A stretch of 64,000 bases of DNA from Staphylococcus saprophyticus subsp. saprophyticus ATCC 15305 = NCTC 7292 (GCF_000010125.1 NC_007350.1:1612001-1676000), one strand, 5' to 3'; positions 18,477-31,561 are shown, counted from the first letter of the stretch. Notes: generated by a model from the sequence alone, not told the origin. Numbers and translations are program-made.

Positions 18477-20174
18477 ATGGCATATGATGGTTTATTTACA
18501 AGAAAAATGGTGGAATCGTTACAATTTCTTGTAGACGGAAGAATCCATAAAATAAATCAACCAGAAAACGACACGCTTCTTGTCGTTATTCGACAAAACC
18601 GAAAAAATCATCAGCTTCTACTTTCTATTCATCCTAGCTTTGCTAGAATGCATTTAACAAATAAAAAATATGATAATCCATTTGATCCACCCATGTTTGC
18701 ACGCGTTTTCCGTAAACATATAGAAGGTGGTATCGTTAAAGCAGTAAGACAAATTGGGAATGATAGACGTGTAGAAATTGATGTTCAAAGCAAAGATGAA
18801 ATTGGAGATACAATATATAGAACTATAATTTTAGAAATTATGGGTAAACACAGTAACTTAATATTAGTTGATGATCAGCGTAAAATCATTGAAGGCTTTA
18901 AGCATTTAACACCGAATACCAATCAATATCGCACAGTAATGCCTGGCTTTCAATATGAAACACCACCAACTCAAAATAAAATTAATCCTTTTGAAATAAC
19001 TGGTAATAAAGTCATACAATATATCGATTTCAATAAGGGCAAAATTGCACGTCAACTTCTTGATCATTTCGAAGGCTTTAGTCCATTAATTACAAATGAA
19101 ATTGTGAATCGCAAACGATTTATGACAAATGATACGTTACCAGAAGCATTTGATGAAGTCATCAATGAAATTAACCATACACCTACACCCGTTTTTCATA
19201 AAAATCACGAGACGGGTAAAGAAGATTTTTACTTTATGAAATTAAATCAATTTTATGATGATGTAACAGAATATGACTCATTACATGATTTATTAGACCG
19301 TTATTATGATGCACGTGGAGAGCGAGAGCGTGTAAAACAACGTGCAAATGATTTAGTGAAATTTGTACAACAACAATTGCATAAATTTCAAAATAAATTA
19401 AATAAATTGATTGATGAACAAGAAGGTACAAAAGAAAAAGAATTACAACAATTGTATGGGGAACTTATCACTGCTAACATTTATCGTATTAAACAAGGTG
19501 ACAAATCGGTCACAGCCTTAAATTATTACACTGGTGAAGAAGTCACTATACCGCTTAACCCTACAAAGGCACCAGCAGTGAATGCACAAAATTATTACAA
19601 ACAGTATAATAAATTAAAGACAAGAGAACATGAATTGCACCATCAAATCGATTTAACCAAAGAAAACATTAATTATTTTGAAAGTATAGAACAACAACTT
19701 GCTCATATTTCAGTCAATGATATTGATGACATTCGCGATGAATTAGCCGAGCAAGGGTATATGAAACAACGTAAACAGAGTAAGAAGAAAAAGAAACAAA
19801 CTATGCAGTTACAAGAATACGTATCTACAGATGGAGATACAATCATGGTTGGTAAAAACAATAAACAAAATGATTATTTAACGAATAAATTAGCTAAGAA
19901 ACATCAACTTTGGTTCCATACGAAAGATATTCCCGGATCACATGTCGTCATATTAAGTGATGATCCGAGTGAAGAAACAATTAAAGAAGCGGCCATGTTA
20001 TCTGGTTACTTCTCAAAAGCAGGTAGTTCAGCTCAAATTCCAGTTGATTTTACTGAAATTAAACACGTGCATAAGCCTTCAGGTGCAAAACCAGGTTTTG
20101 TAACTTATGATAACCAAAAAACACTTTATGCAACACCCGATTATGATCACATTCAAAAAATGAAAGTAAAGTAA
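18477..20174 (+). CDS. rqcH: Ribosome-associated quality control protein RqcH (NFACT/FbpA family)
   Basis: Binds stalled 50S-peptidyl-tRNA and recruits Ala-tRNA to add C-terminal alanine tails that mark nascent chains for degradation; older annotation calls it fibronectin-binding protein. The 565-residue protein has NFACT-N (about 1-180, with NDRRVEIDV near 95 holding the Asp-Arg pair needed for tailing), helical and coiled-coil regions (about 270-420) and NFACT-R (about 445-535, with WFHTKDIPGSHVV). Start ATG at 18477 has AGGTGG 9 nt upstream. It is the only plus-strand gene in this region and ends at a strong terminator. Confidence 0.93.
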   Translation: MAYDGLFTRKMVESLQFLVDGRIHKINQPENDTLLVVIRQNRKNHQLLLSIHPSFARMHLTNKKYDNPFDPPMFARVFRKHIEGGIVKAVRQIGNDRRVEIDVQSKDEIGDTIYRTIILEIMGKHSNLILVDDQRKIIEGFKHLTPNTNQYRTVMPGFQYETPPTQNKINPFEITGNKVIQYIDFNKGKIARQLLDHFEGFSPLITNEIVNRKRFMTNDTLPEAFDEVINEINHTPTPVFHKNHETGKEDFYFMKLNQFYDDVTEYDSLHDLLDRYYDARGERERVKQRANDLVKFVQQQLHKFQNKLNKLIDEQEGTKEKELQQLYGELITANIYRIKQGDKSVTALNYYTGEEVTIPLNPTKAPAVNAQNYYKQYNKLKTREHELHHQIDLTKENINYFESIEQQLAHISVNDIDDIRDELAEQGYMKQRKQSKKKKKQTMQLQEYVSTDGDTIMVGKNNKQNDYLTNKLAKKHQLWFHTKDIPGSHVVILSDDPSEETIKEAAMLSGYFSKAGSSAQIPVDFTEIKHVHKPSGAKPGFVTYDNQKTLYATPDYDHIQKMKVK

Positions 20175-20205
20175 ATACGATATAATATTACGGTTGTATC
20201 CTATA

Positions 20206-20275
20206 ACAAACAAAAGCGGGACGATGAAATCAATTTTAGAAATGTTGATTTCATCGTCCCGCTTCTATATTAGTA
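20206..20275. terminator. Strong bidirectional terminator between rqcH and the VOC gene
   Basis: A perfect 20-bp inverted repeat (20214-20233 with 20245-20264) around an 11-nt loop is A-flanked on the left and T-rich on the right. It serves the converging rqcH and VOC genes. Its core (GCGGGACGATGAAAT) resembles a dispersed intergenic terminator/repeat seen in staphylococcal genomes, as far as I recall. Confidence 0.9.
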
Positions 20276-20276
20276 T

Positions 20277-20684
20277 TTAATTTTTCTCAGGTAAGGCTAA
20301 TTGGAAATTAACACCAAACTTATCTTGAATCCATGCAAATTCTCTAAAAGGTGGCATTTCTGTTTTTGGCATTAAAATGGCGCCACCACTTTTCAGTTTA
20401 CTAAATAATCTCTCCATTTCAATTGCGCTATCAACTGTCACGTATAATGACATTGCAGGGTTCATCTCAATATCTACCCCATTCATATTATCAATTGCCA
20501 TAAATACTTGATCTTTTAATCTAAAAATGGCATGTTGAACAGCGCCTGTTGGTTCTTCATCACTTTCGCTATATCTTACCAACGCTAATATTTCAGCGTC
20601 CTCAAATGTATTAACATATAAATTAATAGCTTCTTCTGCATTGCCGTTAAACATCAGAAAAGTTGTTATCTTAGGTATTGCCAT
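20277..20684 (-). CDS. VOC-superfamily protein (PhnB/glyoxalase-like)
   Basis: A 135-residue protein of the vicinal oxygen chelate superfamily, PhnB-like (often mis-named 3-demethylubiquinone methyltransferase). Signatures are KITTFLMFNGNAEEAINLY at the N-terminus and a C-terminal WIQDKFGVNFQL. The substrate is unknown. The start is the ATG at 20684, preceded by AGGAGG at 7 nt; the open frame extends 9 codons upstream without a better start. Its stop lies directly beside the rqcH terminator. Confidence 0.82.
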   Translation of the reverse strand: MAIPKITTFLMFNGNAEEAINLYVNTFEDAEILALVRYSESDEEPTGAVQHAIFRLKDQVFMAIDNMNGVDIEMNPAMSLYVTVDSAIEMERLFSKLKSGGAILMPKTEMPPFREFAWIQDKFGVNFQLALPEKN

Positions 20685-20776
20685 TATTCTACCTCCTAAA
20701 CCTTTATACACTTTAGAATAAAGGATATACTATCAAAAATCGAATTTATGCATTTTATGTTCGTAAATTTCTAAAT

Positions 20777-21631
20777 TTAAGATAAGTTAATAAATCCATT
20801 ACCAAGTACGTCACGTACGTCATGAATCACTAAAAATGCATTTTCGTCTTCTTCATTTACTAACTTTTTAACTCTTGTTACTTGTGATTGTGGCACAACA
20901 ACGTATAACATGCTTGTCTTATGTTTACCATAACCACCTTTACCGTTTAGTATCGTAGAGCCTCTACCTGTGAAGCTGTTGATTTTATCACTAATCGTTT
21001 CGTTTTTACTAGAAATGACTGTAACTGCCTTTTTGGGATTAAAACCTTCAATTATAAATGAGGTCGCACGCTCAGTAATGAAAATCATTATTATTGTAAA
21101 TAGCACGTTCGTGAGTGGCAATACAAATAAAAATGATAGTACGACTAAACCATCTAATACAAAAATACCCTGTGCTGTTTTAATATCAAAATACTTATTA
21201 AGCATTTTTGCAATAACTGATGTACCACCTATAACACCACCGGATGCAATAACTAACCCAATGCCCACACCGACTAGTACACCACCAAACGTTGCATTAA
21301 TTACAAAATTATCTACCCCTGTCTTCCAATGTTCAGTTAAATCTAAAAATATAGAAATGGAAGTATTGGCGACCACAGTATAAATCGCTGTTCTTGTGCT
21401 TAAAAATTTCCAGCCAACAATAATGACGAGGGTATTAATAATTAAAGATGAAAGTGCTGGTGACCAACCGAAAGCGTATTTAAGCGCTAATGACATGCCG
21501 ACGGTGCCACCATCACCTAAATTTGACCCTAGTATAAAGCAATTGACTGCAATAGCACTAATAAAAGAACCAATAAGACAAATGATCATATCTTTTGTAT
21601 TGTTTTTAAGTAACTGTCGAATTTTTTGCAT
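20777..21631 (-). CDS. YitT-family membrane protein (DUF161/DUF2179)
   Basis: A 284-residue integral membrane protein: five or six hydrophobic segments in residues 12-195, with the family's glycine-rich stretches (GSNLGDGGTVG near 37; GGVIGGTSVIAK near 130), then a soluble C-terminal DUF2179 domain (about 210-284). The function of the family is not settled. The start is ATG at 21631, preceded by AAGGGGG at 6 nt. It appears monocistronic; no clear terminator is seen in the 92 nt before the VOC gene. Confidence 0.85.
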   Translation of the reverse strand: MQKIRQLLKNNTKDMIICLIGSFISAIAVNCFILGSNLGDGGTVGMSLALKYAFGWSPALSSLIINTLVIIVGWKFLSTRTAIYTVVANTSISIFLDLTEHWKTGVDNFVINATFGGVLVGVGIGLVIASGGVIGGTSVIAKMLNKYFDIKTAQGIFVLDGLVVLSFLFVLPLTNVLFTIIMIFITERATSFIIEGFNPKKAVTVISSKNETISDKINSFTGRGSTILNGKGGYGKHKTSMLYVVVPQSQVTRVKKLVNEEDENAFLVIHDVRDVLGNGFINLS

Positions 21632-21877
21632 ACAAGTCCCCCTTACCAAAATATCAAAGCTTTAATATCTTATTTTTACAATTTATTTTAAAATAAGTAT
21701 ATAGATCTTAAATACATAGTTTATAAATCATTTGATACTTTAATTATCTTTTTTAGTAAACTAAGCATATCATATGAATATACTTATTAACTGTTATACT
21801 TAAACTAATAGCTTTTTCTTTTACCATTTTAACTTCTATAGTTAAAATGAAACTAAATTACATTGGAGGTAATGTTC

Positions 21878-21961
21878 ATGTCTTTTTATATTATTCCTTT
21901 ACTTATTGCAGCCCTTGTATTACTTGTAGGCTATATCATCATTAAAATAATGATTCGCTAA
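21878..21961 (+). CDS. 27-residue single-pass membrane peptide
   Basis: A short frame with a good TTGGAGG site 8 nt upstream of its ATG. It encodes MSFYIIPLLIAALVLL followed by VGYIIIKIMIR: almost entirely hydrophobic with a short basic C-terminus, as expected of a small membrane protein or a hydrophobic toxin-like peptide. It sits alone in a 500-nt intergenic region, on the strand opposite its neighbours. It converges with the pyr operon end, and the hairpin at 22059-22106 would terminate both. I know no named homologue. The ribosome binding site and composition support it, but it could be chance. Confidence 0.55.
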   Translation: MSFYIIPLLIAALVLLVGYIIIKIMIR

Positions 21962-22055
21962 TACACTATTAAAAAATTTATAACGTACGGGGCACCTATA
22001 ATTGAAATCAACAATTCATGATAATCAATATAAATGTTGTTCCCTTTCTTATTTC

Positions 22056-22110
22056 AAATAGGGGCTAATCAAACTTATTTAATAAAATAAATTTGATTAG
22101 CCCCTACTTA
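22056..22110. terminator. Terminator at the end of the pyr operon
   Basis: A perfect 15-bp stem (22059-22073 with 22092-22106) extends inward by further A/T pairs (TTATTT with AAATAA). It is nearly symmetrical, so it can serve the pyr operon on the minus strand and the small peptide gene on the plus strand. It lies about 45 nt after the stop of the last pyr operon gene. Confidence 0.85.
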
Positions 22111-22152
22111 TTTGCCATGTTATTAACTTAAATCGTCTATTCGTTAAGCTTA

Positions 22153-22338
22153 TTATTTAATATGCCCTTTTTGCTTTATAGTTGATTTAGATTTTTTATA
22201 TATATTTTCTTCTGATTTTTGCTTTAACATTTCGTAATCAATATCTGATATGTTTTGGTCTCTATAATCTTCATTTTTATTCAAAAATTTATTCAAATGT
22301 GCGAAATGATTATAAGCTTCTTTCGGGTCTTTTGTCAT
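22153..22338 (-). CDS. Small conserved hypothetical protein after pyrE
   Basis: A 61-residue hydrophilic protein starting MTKDPKEAYNHFAHLNKFL, with a strongly basic C-terminus. The start is ATG at 22338, with GGAGGGG upstream. It lies 22 nt after the pyrE stop and before the operon terminator, so it is transcribed with pyrimidine genes. No signal, membrane segment or known domain is visible, and I do not recognise a function. Confidence 0.65.
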   Translation of the reverse strand: MTKDPKEAYNHFAHLNKFLNKNEDYRDQNISDIDYEMLKQKSEENIYKKSKSTIKQKGHIK

Positions 22339-22360
22339 AACATCCCCTCCACTTAGTATA

Positions 22361-22972
22361 TTATGACAAGTTGTCTCTCCAATCAACTAAAGACCTAATA
22401 TCATTATCAGAAATTTCTCCATTTTCTTTTGCAACATCAATTAATTCATTGTAATTGCTTAATGTATATAATGGCATTTGCGCTTGTTTGAATTGTTCAT
22501 CTGCTTTTTTTAAACCGTAAGTAAAGATAGCTACGACACCAATAACATCTGCCCCCGCTTCTCTTAAAGCTTCGACTGCAGTAATTGATGAACCACCCGT
22601 TGAAATTAAATCTTCAATAACAACTACTTTTTTTCCTTTACTTAAAGCACCTTCAATTTGATTTTGTTTGCCATGACTCTTACTTTTAGAACGAACATAA
22701 TTCATCGGTAAAGCTAATTTTTCAGAAACATACGCAGCATGGGGTATACCAGCTGTGGCAGTACCTGAAACTATTTCCACGTCTCCAAAATATGTTTCGA
22801 TTAAGTCACACAGTCCATCTCTAATATGTTGACGTACTTCTGGATATCCAAGTGTTACACGATTATCACAATAAATTGGTGATTTTATACCAGAACTCCA
22901 AGTAAATGGATCATTCGGGGATAGTGATACTGCTTCAATTTCTAATAATGCTTTTGCAATTGCTTTAGCCAT
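22361..22972 (-). CDS. pyrE: Orotate phosphoribosyltransferase
   Basis: Joins orotate to PRPP giving orotidine 5'-monophosphate. The 203-residue protein has the type I PRTase signature [14 protein letters not shown] (near 115) and a lysine-rich catalytic loop [10 protein letters not shown] (near 95). It starts 1 nt after pyrF and is the last biosynthetic gene of the operon. Confidence 0.96.
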   Translation of the reverse strand: MAKAIAKALLEIEAVSLSPNDPFTWSSGIKSPIYCDNRVTLGYPEVRQHIRDGLCDLIETYFGDVEIVSGTATAGIPHAAYVSEKLALPMNYVRSKSKSHGKQNQIEGALSKGKKVVVIEDLISTGGSSITAVEALREAGADVIGVVAIFTYGLKKADEQFKQAQMPLYTLSNYNELIDVAKENGEISDNDIRSLVDWRDNLS

Positions 22973-22973
22973 A

Positions 22974-23666
22974 TTAACCTAACCAACTTTCTTTGATTTT
23001 ATGATAACTTGCTACTGGGTTTTCACTTTTGGTGATTGGTCTTCCAACAACAATATGTGTTGAACCTAATTCTTTAGCATCTTCTGGTGTTGTAATACGT
23101 TTTTGGTCGTCTGAACTAGCATCTTTTGGTCTGATACCAGGTGTTACCTTTAAAAAGTCATTACCTAATTCATTTTTCACTAATTTTGCTTCTAGTGGTG
23201 AACATACGATGCCATCCAAACCTGATGATTGTGCTAAAGTTGCATAGTTCAAAACAGCCTCCTCAATTGAAGTTTGAATGTTTTGTTCCTTGTGCAACAT
23301 CGTTTCAGTTGTTGACGTCAATTGAGTAACTGCAATTAATTTAATATCGGGGTTGTGTTTTTGCAAACCGTTCAAGGCTTGTTTCATCATTTCTGTACCA
23401 CCTGCCGCATGCACATTCACAAGATCGATATTTAATTTGCTTAAGCCTTCCATTGCTTTGCCAACCGTATTAGGAATATCATGCAATTTTAAATCAAGAA
23501 AAATGTCATGTCCTCTATCCTTTATTGAAGCAATCAGTTGAGGTCCAGTTTGATAAAAGAGTTCCATTCCAATTTTCACGAATAGTGGTTCATTAAATTG
23601 GTCTAAAAACTGATCTACAGCTTCTGTTGAATCAAAATCTAAAGCAATAATTGGCAAGTTTTTCAT
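22974..23666 (-). CDS. pyrF: Orotidine 5'-phosphate decarboxylase
   Basis: Decarboxylates OMP to UMP, the final step. The 230-residue TIM-barrel protein carries the catalytic Lys/Asp cluster in [13 protein letters not shown] (near 55-67) and the phosphate-binding VVGRPI near the C-terminus. It is separated from carB by 96 nt that contain an imperfect inverted repeat (TCACAA..CAATG with CATTG..TTGTGA) but no T-run, so read-through is expected. Confidence 0.96.
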   Translation of the reverse strand: MKNLPIIALDFDSTEAVDQFLDQFNEPLFVKIGMELFYQTGPQLIASIKDRGHDIFLDLKLHDIPNTVGKAMEGLSKLNIDLVNVHAAGGTEMMKQALNGLQKHNPDIKLIAVTQLTSTTETMLHKEQNIQTSIEEAVLNYATLAQSSGLDGIVCSPLEAKLVKNELGNDFLKVTPGIRPKDASSDDQKRITTPEDAKELGSTHIVVGRPITKSENPVASYHKIKESWLG

Positions 23667-23762
23667 CTAGCTCTACATCCTAACCTTTTTTATTTCATCT
23701 TATCTAATCCATCACAAAGTCAATGATTGTTCATTGTTGTGACATTTCTCACTTATTCATTA

Positions 23763-26700
23763 CTACATATTTTTCATTGTAAATGTCATGCTTTCAATTA
23801 CACGTGTTAATGCAACAACCGTATCTAATGAGGTTAGACAAGGCACGCCATTTTCTACGGAGGCGCGTCTAATTTGGAAACCATCTCGTTCGAATTCTTT
23901 ACCTTTGGTCATCGTATTCACAACGATTTGTACTTCTCCATTTTGTATACGCGTAAGTAAATCATCTTCGCCACCAATTTTTCCTACTACTTCTGAAGGT
24001 ATATTATTCTCGGCTAATTTTCGTGCAGTACCTTGTGTTGCTAAGATTCTATATCCTACTTCATTTAATCGTTGTGCAATAGAGACAATTTCATCTTTAT
24101 CTTTATCGCTGACTGTCATCAAGACCGTACCATGATCTTTAACTTCCATCCCACTAGCTGTTAAACCTTTAAACAGTGCTTTTTCCATAGTTGCATCTTT
24201 ACCCATCACTTCACCTGTTGACTTCATTTCAGGTCCTAACGTGATGTCGACGTTTTTCAATTTGTTAAAGCTAAATACGGGTGCTTTCACAAAGACACCT
24301 TCTGTATAAGGTTGGATGCCTGGTTGATATCCTAAGTCCACTAGCTTGTCACCTATGATTGCACGCATAGCTAACTGTGCCATTTGAATATTCGTAATCT
24401 TGCTTAAAAATGGTACTGTACGACTCGAACGTGGATTCACTTCTAATACATATACACCATCATGCGCAATTACAAATTGAATGTTAATTAAACCAACAAT
24501 GTTTAAGCCTTTTGCTAAACGAATCGTAAAGTCTTCTAATGTTGTCATTTCTTCTTGCTTTAACGTTTGTGGTGGATAAACAGCAATGGAATCACCTGAA
24601 TGGACTCCCGCTCTTTCAATATGTTCCATAATACCTGGTATAATCACTGTTTCACCATCAGAAATCGCATCTACTTCAATCTCTTTACCTGTCAAATATC
24701 TATCGACTAATACCGGATGGTCTGGACTTGCTTTAACTGCTTGATTCATGTAGTCTTCTAATTCTGCATCACTATTAACGATTTCCATAGCGCGACCACC
24801 TAATACATAAGAAGGTCTGACGACGACTGGATAGCCAATACTGCGTGCATTTTCTAATGCTTCTTGTGGTGACGTTGCAGTTTTACCATTAGGTTGTGGT
24901 ACATCAATCGTGTGTAATAACGCTTCAAACTCTTTACGGTCTTCTGCTCTATTTAAATCTTCTAATGATGTTCCTAAAATCTTCACGTCATGTTTCGCTA
25001 GTTTATCGGCTAAGTTAATGGCCGTTTGCCCACCAAACTGTACAACGACACCTTTAGGTTGCTCTAAATCTATAATGTTCATGACATCTTCTTCAGTTAA
25101 CGGTTCAAAGTATAATTTATCCGAAATAGAAAAGTCGGTCGAAACAGTTTCTGGATTGTTATTAACTATAATCGCTTCGTAGCCCGCTTGTTGAATTGCC
25201 CATACAGCATGTACAGTGGCGTAATCAAATTCTACACCTTGTCCAATTCTAATAGGTCCTGAACCTAAGACAAGAATTTTTTCTTTCTCTGTGACTACAG
25301 ATTCATTTTCATATTCATACGTGCCGTAATAATAAGGCGTAGCAGATTCAAATTCTGCAGCACATGTATCAACCATTTTATACACTGGTATAATGCCGTT
25401 TTGTTGTCTTAAATCGTACACCTCTTCTTCTGTCATATCGAATCGATGTGCGATTACTCTATCACTAAAACCGTAATTTTTTGCGAATTTTAAATAATCA
25501 ATGTCACCTTTATTTGATTTCAAATCGTGTTCAATATCTATGATGTGTTGGAATTTATTTAAGAAGAAATAATCTATTTTTGTCATTTCATGTATTTCTT
25601 CTAATGTAGTACCTCTGCGAATTGCCTCACCTATAAAGAATAAACGTTCATCATCTTGGTCTTGAATACGTTCTTTAATATAACCTAAATCAAATGTTTC
25701 ACCATTAGGTAATCCTAAGTGATGTACACCATATTCTAAGGAACGAATTGCTTTTAGTAGTGATTCTTCATATGTTCTACCAATTGCCATTACTTCACCA
25801 GTTGCTTTCATTTGAGTTCCTAAGACACGTTCTCCTTTTTCGAATTTATCAAATGGGAAACGAGGAATTTTAGAAATTACATAATCTAAAGTTGGCTCAA
25901 ATGCTGCATAGGATGTTTCTGTTATCGGATTTAACATTTCATCTAGTGTTAAACCAATAGCGATTTTAGCTGCTAATTTAGCAATCGGATAGCCCGTTGC
26001 TTTTGAAGCTAATGCAGATGATCTTGAAACACGTGGATTCACTTCAATAATATAATAATCTAATGAGTGTGGGTCTAATGCTAATTGCACATTACATCCA
26101 CCTTCTATACCGAGCGCTCGAATAACTTTCAATGATACATCACGTAACATTTGATACTCTACATCTGATAGTGTTTGGCTTGGTGCAACAACGATTGAAT
26201 CACCTGTATGTATGCCGACAGGGTCAATATTTTCCATATTACAAACTACGATTGCGTTATCGTTTTTATCACGCATAACCTCATATTCTATTTCTTTAAA
26301 TCCTGCAATTGATTTTTCAATTAGACATTGTGTTGCCGGACTATAATGTAGACCGTTTGTTACAATTTCTTTGAATTCTGCATCATTGTGACAAATACCG
26401 CCACCTGTGCCACCCATTGTGAATGCAGGTCTAACGATGAGTGGATAACCCACTTCTTCTTTAAAAGCAAAAGCTTGTTCAACTGTATTAACGATATCAC
26501 TTTCAGGAACTGGTACGCCTAAATCGTTCATAAGTGTTCTAAATAACTCTCTATCTTCCGCCTGTTGAATGGATTCCAATTCAGTACCTAATAGTTTTAC
26601 ATTATTCGCTTCTAGTTCACCACTATCATGCAACTGAATCGCCATATTCAAACCAGTTTGGCCACCAAGTGTAGGTAATAATGCATCTGGTTGTTCTTTA

Positions 26701-26936
26701 CGTATAATACGTGCGATGAAGTCATGTGTTAAAGGCTCAATATAAACTTTATCTGCAATTTCGTTATCCGTCATAATTGTTGCAGGATTGGAATTCACTA
26801 AAATGACGCGGTATCCTTCTTCTTTTAACGCAAGACAAGCTTGAGTTCCAGCATAATCAAACTCTGCAGCTTGACCGATAATAATTGGTCCTGATCCTAT
26901 TACTAAAATGGTTTCTATATCTTGACGTTTAGGCAT
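23763..26936 (-). CDS. carB: Carbamoyl-phosphate synthase large subunit
   Basis: Makes carbamoyl phosphate from bicarbonate, ammonia (tunnelled from CarA) and two ATP. The start is ATG at 26936 ([17 protein letters not shown]), giving 1057 residues, the usual staphylococcal size. Two homologous ATP-grasp halves are visible (about 1-400 and 550-930), each opening with a GSGPI.IGQ motif, followed by a C-terminal MGS-like allosteric domain (about 935-1057) for UMP/PRPP control. It overlaps the end of carA by 8 nt. Confidence 0.97.
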   Translation of the reverse strand: MPKRQDIETILVIGSGPIIIGQAAEFDYAGTQACLALKEEGYRVILVNSNPATIMTDNEIADKVYIEPLTHDFIARIIRKEQPDALLPTLGGQTGLNMAIQLHDSGELEANNVKLLGTELESIQQAEDRELFRTLMNDLGVPVPESDIVNTVEQAFAFKEEVGYPLIVRPAFTMGGTGGGICHNDAEFKEIVTNGLHYSPATQCLIEKSIAGFKEIEYEVMRDKNDNAIVVCNMENIDPVGIHTGDSIVVAPSQTLSDVEYQMLRDVSLKVIRALGIEGGCNVQLALDPHSLDYYIIEVNPRVSRSSALASKATGYPIAKLAAKIAIGLTLDEMLNPITETSYAAFEPTLDYVISKIPRFPFDKFEKGERVLGTQMKATGEVMAIGRTYEESLLKAIRSLEYGVHHLGLPNGETFDLGYIKERIQDQDDERLFFIGEAIRRGTTLEEIHEMTKIDYFFLNKFQHIIDIEHDLKSNKGDIDYLKFAKNYGFSDRVIAHRFDMTEEEVYDLRQQNGIIPVYKMVDTCAAEFESATPYYYGTYEYENESVVTEKEKILVLGSGPIRIGQGVEFDYATVHAVWAIQQAGYEAIIVNNNPETVSTDFSISDKLYFEPLTEEDVMNIIDLEQPKGVVVQFGGQTAINLADKLAKHDVKILGTSLEDLNRAEDRKEFEALLHTIDVPQPNGKTATSPQEALENARSIGYPVVVRPSYVLGGRAMEIVNSDAELEDYMNQAVKASPDHPVLVDRYLTGKEIEVDAISDGETVIIPGIMEHIERAGVHSGDSIAVYPPQTLKQEEMTTLEDFTIRLAKGLNIVGLINIQFVIAHDGVYVLEVNPRSSRTVPFLSKITNIQMAQLAMRAIIGDKLVDLGYQPGIQPYTEGVFVKAPVFSFNKLKNVDITLGPEMKSTGEVMGKDATMEKALFKGLTASGMEVKDHGTVLMTVSDKDKDEIVSIAQRLNEVGYRILATQGTARKLAENNIPSEVVGKIGGEDDLLTRIQNGEVQIVVNTMTKGKEFERDGFQIRRASVENGVPCLTSLDTVVALTRVIESMTFTMKNM

Positions 26937-28028
26937 TATTTGTAAGCTCCTTTGTTTTATATTCATTTATCATGTCTATAAATTCATCGAATAAGTAGTT
27001 TGAATCTGATGGTCCTGGACATGCTTCTGGATGATATTGTACTGAAAAAGCTGGTAATGATTTATGTCTCAAGCCCTCAACCGTATCATCATTAATTGCA
27101 ATATGTGTCACTTCTAGGTCAGTATTTTTTAGAGATGCTTTGTCAATGGCATAACCATGATTTTGACTTGTTAAAGCTATCTTTCCAGTTTTTAAATCTT
27201 TAACCGGATGGTTAGCCCCTCTATGACCAAATTTCATCTTAAATGACGTAGCACCTTGTGATAATGCAAATAATTGATGTCCTAAACAAATACCAAAAAA
27301 TGGTATTTTCCCTAAAATGCCTTTAATCATTTCAACAGCTACATGGACTTCTTCAGGGTCACCTGGGCCATTTGACAGCATAACACCATCAGGTGACATG
27401 CGAATAATCGCTTCTGCTGAAGTGTCATAAGGCACTACAGTTACATTACAACCACGCGCGTTTAATTCTCTAACTATGTTTTGTTTTTTTCCAAAATCTA
27501 CTAGTACGACGCTAAGTCCATAACCTGTAGAAACATATGGTGATTTAGTAGAAACAGTTGTGACTTCATTTCGCGGCAATTCAACGGATTGCAGCTTTGC
27601 AATCATTGAATCAATTTCACTTTTTTCATCTGTAAAACCTGCTTTTAATACACCATTGTTTCTTATTTTACGTGTAATGCTACGTGTATCTACACCTGAA
27701 ATACCTGGTATATCATATTCTTGTAATACTTCATGGAATGTCTTTTGCTTTCTGAAATTACTTGGTTGGCGACTCGCTTCTTTCACTACAACACCATTTA
27801 ACGTTGGAACAAGTGCTTCAAAATCATCTCTGTTAATACCATAATTACCAATTAATGGATAAGTAAATGTAATAATTTGACCAGTATATGATGGATCTGA
27901 AATTGTTTCTTGGTAACCAGTCATAGCTGTGTTAAATACAATTTCTCCTAATGTTAATTGATCTGAACCTATTGGATAACCTTCATAATATGAACCATCT
28001 TCTAATACGAGATAACGTTTTTTCAACA

Positions 28029-28029
<1 letters not shown>
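26929..28029 (-). CDS. carA: Carbamoyl-phosphate synthase small (glutaminase) subunit
   Basis: Hydrolyses glutamine and feeds ammonia to CarB. The 366-residue protein has an N-terminal CPSase domain (about 1-150) and a class I glutamine amidotransferase domain with nucleophile Cys in [11 protein letters not shown] (near 242) and the catalytic His/Glu in YHPEA (near 327). Two ATGs are adjacent; I choose the second (28029), with GGAGG at 7 nt, which matches the family length. The start overlaps the pyrC stop (ATGA). Confidence 0.96.
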
Positions 28030-30208
<2,179 letters not shown>

Positions 30209-30235
30209 TCAGCTCCCTCATCATCAGAATTTCTT

Positions 30236-31543
30236 TTAATTATTGGTTGGTGCTGTTTTAGGTAAAATCAAGTTAAGTATAATACCTGCTAACGCTGCTA
30301 ATGCCATACCTTCTATTTCTAAGTTAATCCCTAATCCATTTAAATTGAATACTAGATTGCCAATACCAATAACAAGTATGACCGATGCAATGACTAGGTT
30401 TCTATTGCTCGCAAAATCTACTTCACTTTCCACTAACATCCTCAAGCCACTTGCTGCGATAATGCCAAATAACAGGATGGATACCCCACCCATGACTGGG
30501 GTTGGTATAGATGAAACCAGTGCTGTAAATTTCCCGACAAATCCTAAAATGATTGCAATGACTGCTGCGCCACCAATCACATAAACACTATAAATTTTTG
30601 TGATTGCTAAAACGCCGATATTTTCACCATATGTTGTACTTGGAGGACCTCCGATAATACTTGCAAACATGGTTGAAACACCATCACCAATGATTGATTT
30701 GTCTAAGCCTGGATCCTTGAAAAAATTACGTCCTACAATCTTATTGATAACCATTTGGTGCCCGATATGTTCACTTACCGTCACAAATACAATAGGTATC
30801 AAGACGAGTATGAGTCCTAGATGAAACGAAGGTGTATAATCTTTAAATGGTATGTAGACTTCTGGAAACTGTAGCCATTTTGCTTTAGCAATCGGTGCAA
30901 AGTTGACTAATCCCATACAAGCCGAAACGATGTAACCTGTTATGATTCCTATTAGAACAGGAATGAGTGATAAGAATCCTTTAAAATAACCTTGAACAAT
31001 AATTGTTACTAATAACGTAATCATAGCTACAATCAAGTAACTTAAGTTGTAACCTTTCATGTCCCCTGAGTTCTCAAACATGGCCATATTAACTGCTGTT
31101 GGTGCTAAACTCAATCCTATGACCATAATCACTGGTCCTACAACAACAGGTGGCAAAAGATGCATAAGCCAGCCCGTACCACTCAATCTAATTGCTAAGC
31201 CTATTAATACGTACATCACGCCGCTCATAAAGAGTGCCATCAGCATATCACCAAGGCTATGAGAATTTAACCCCGTTATAATCGGTGTGATAAATGCAAA
31301 GCTCGATCCTAAATATGCTGGTATCTTAGCTTTTGTTATTAGGATATAAAGCAATGTTCCTATACCTGATGCTAAAAGCGCTGATGATATGGGTAATCCA
31401 GTTAAAAATGGTACAAGTACGGTCGAACCAAACATTGCGAATAAATGCTGTGTACTTAAAAATGCCCACTGTCCAATTTTTGGTTTATCTTGTACATCTA
31501 ATACTGGCTTGACTGTCCGTTCAAACATTGTTTCATTTTCCAT
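30236..31543 (-). CDS. uraA: Uracil permease (nucleobase:cation symporter 2 family)
   Basis: Membrane uracil importer; also called pyrP. The 435-residue protein has about 12-14 hydrophobic segments and the NCS2 pattern, including the conserved VSEHIGHQ and GGPPSTTYGENIG stretches in the middle that shape the substrate site. The start is ATG at 31543 with AGAGG about 10 nt upstream; the frame extends 6 codons further left in translation order. It follows a leader with its own terminator, so its expression with the downstream genes is set by attenuation. Confidence 0.94.
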   Translation of the reverse strand: MENETMFERTVKPVLDVQDKPKIGQWAFLSTQHLFAMFGSTVLVPFLTGLPISSALLASGIGTLLYILITKAKIPAYLGSSFAFITPIITGLNSHSLGDMLMALFMSGVMYVLIGLAIRLSGTGWLMHLLPPVVVGPVIMVIGLSLAPTAVNMAMFENSGDMKGYNLSYLIVAMITLLVTIIVQGYFKGFLSLIPVLIGIITGYIVSACMGLVNFAPIAKAKWLQFPEVYIPFKDYTPSFHLGLILVLIPIVFVTVSEHIGHQMVINKIVGRNFFKDPGLDKSIIGDGVSTMFASIIGGPPSTTYGENIGVLAITKIYSVYVIGGAAVIAIILGFVGKFTALVSSIPTPVMGGVSILLFGIIAASGLRMLVESEVDFASNRNLVIASVILVIGIGNLVFNLNGLGINLEIEGMALAALAGIILNLILPKTAPTNN

Positions 31544-31561
31544 GGTTATGCTTCCTCTCAT

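Noticed and set aside
18477..20174. Calling this gene a fibronectin-binding surface protein
   Set aside because: No signal peptide, anchor or membrane segment is present; the NFACT domain order fits the cytoplasmic quality-control factor RqcH.
23667..23762. Inverted repeat between carB and pyrF as a terminator or third attenuator
   Set aside because: The stem is short and interrupted, with no T-run and no PyrR-type loop; read-through to pyrF is needed for the pathway.
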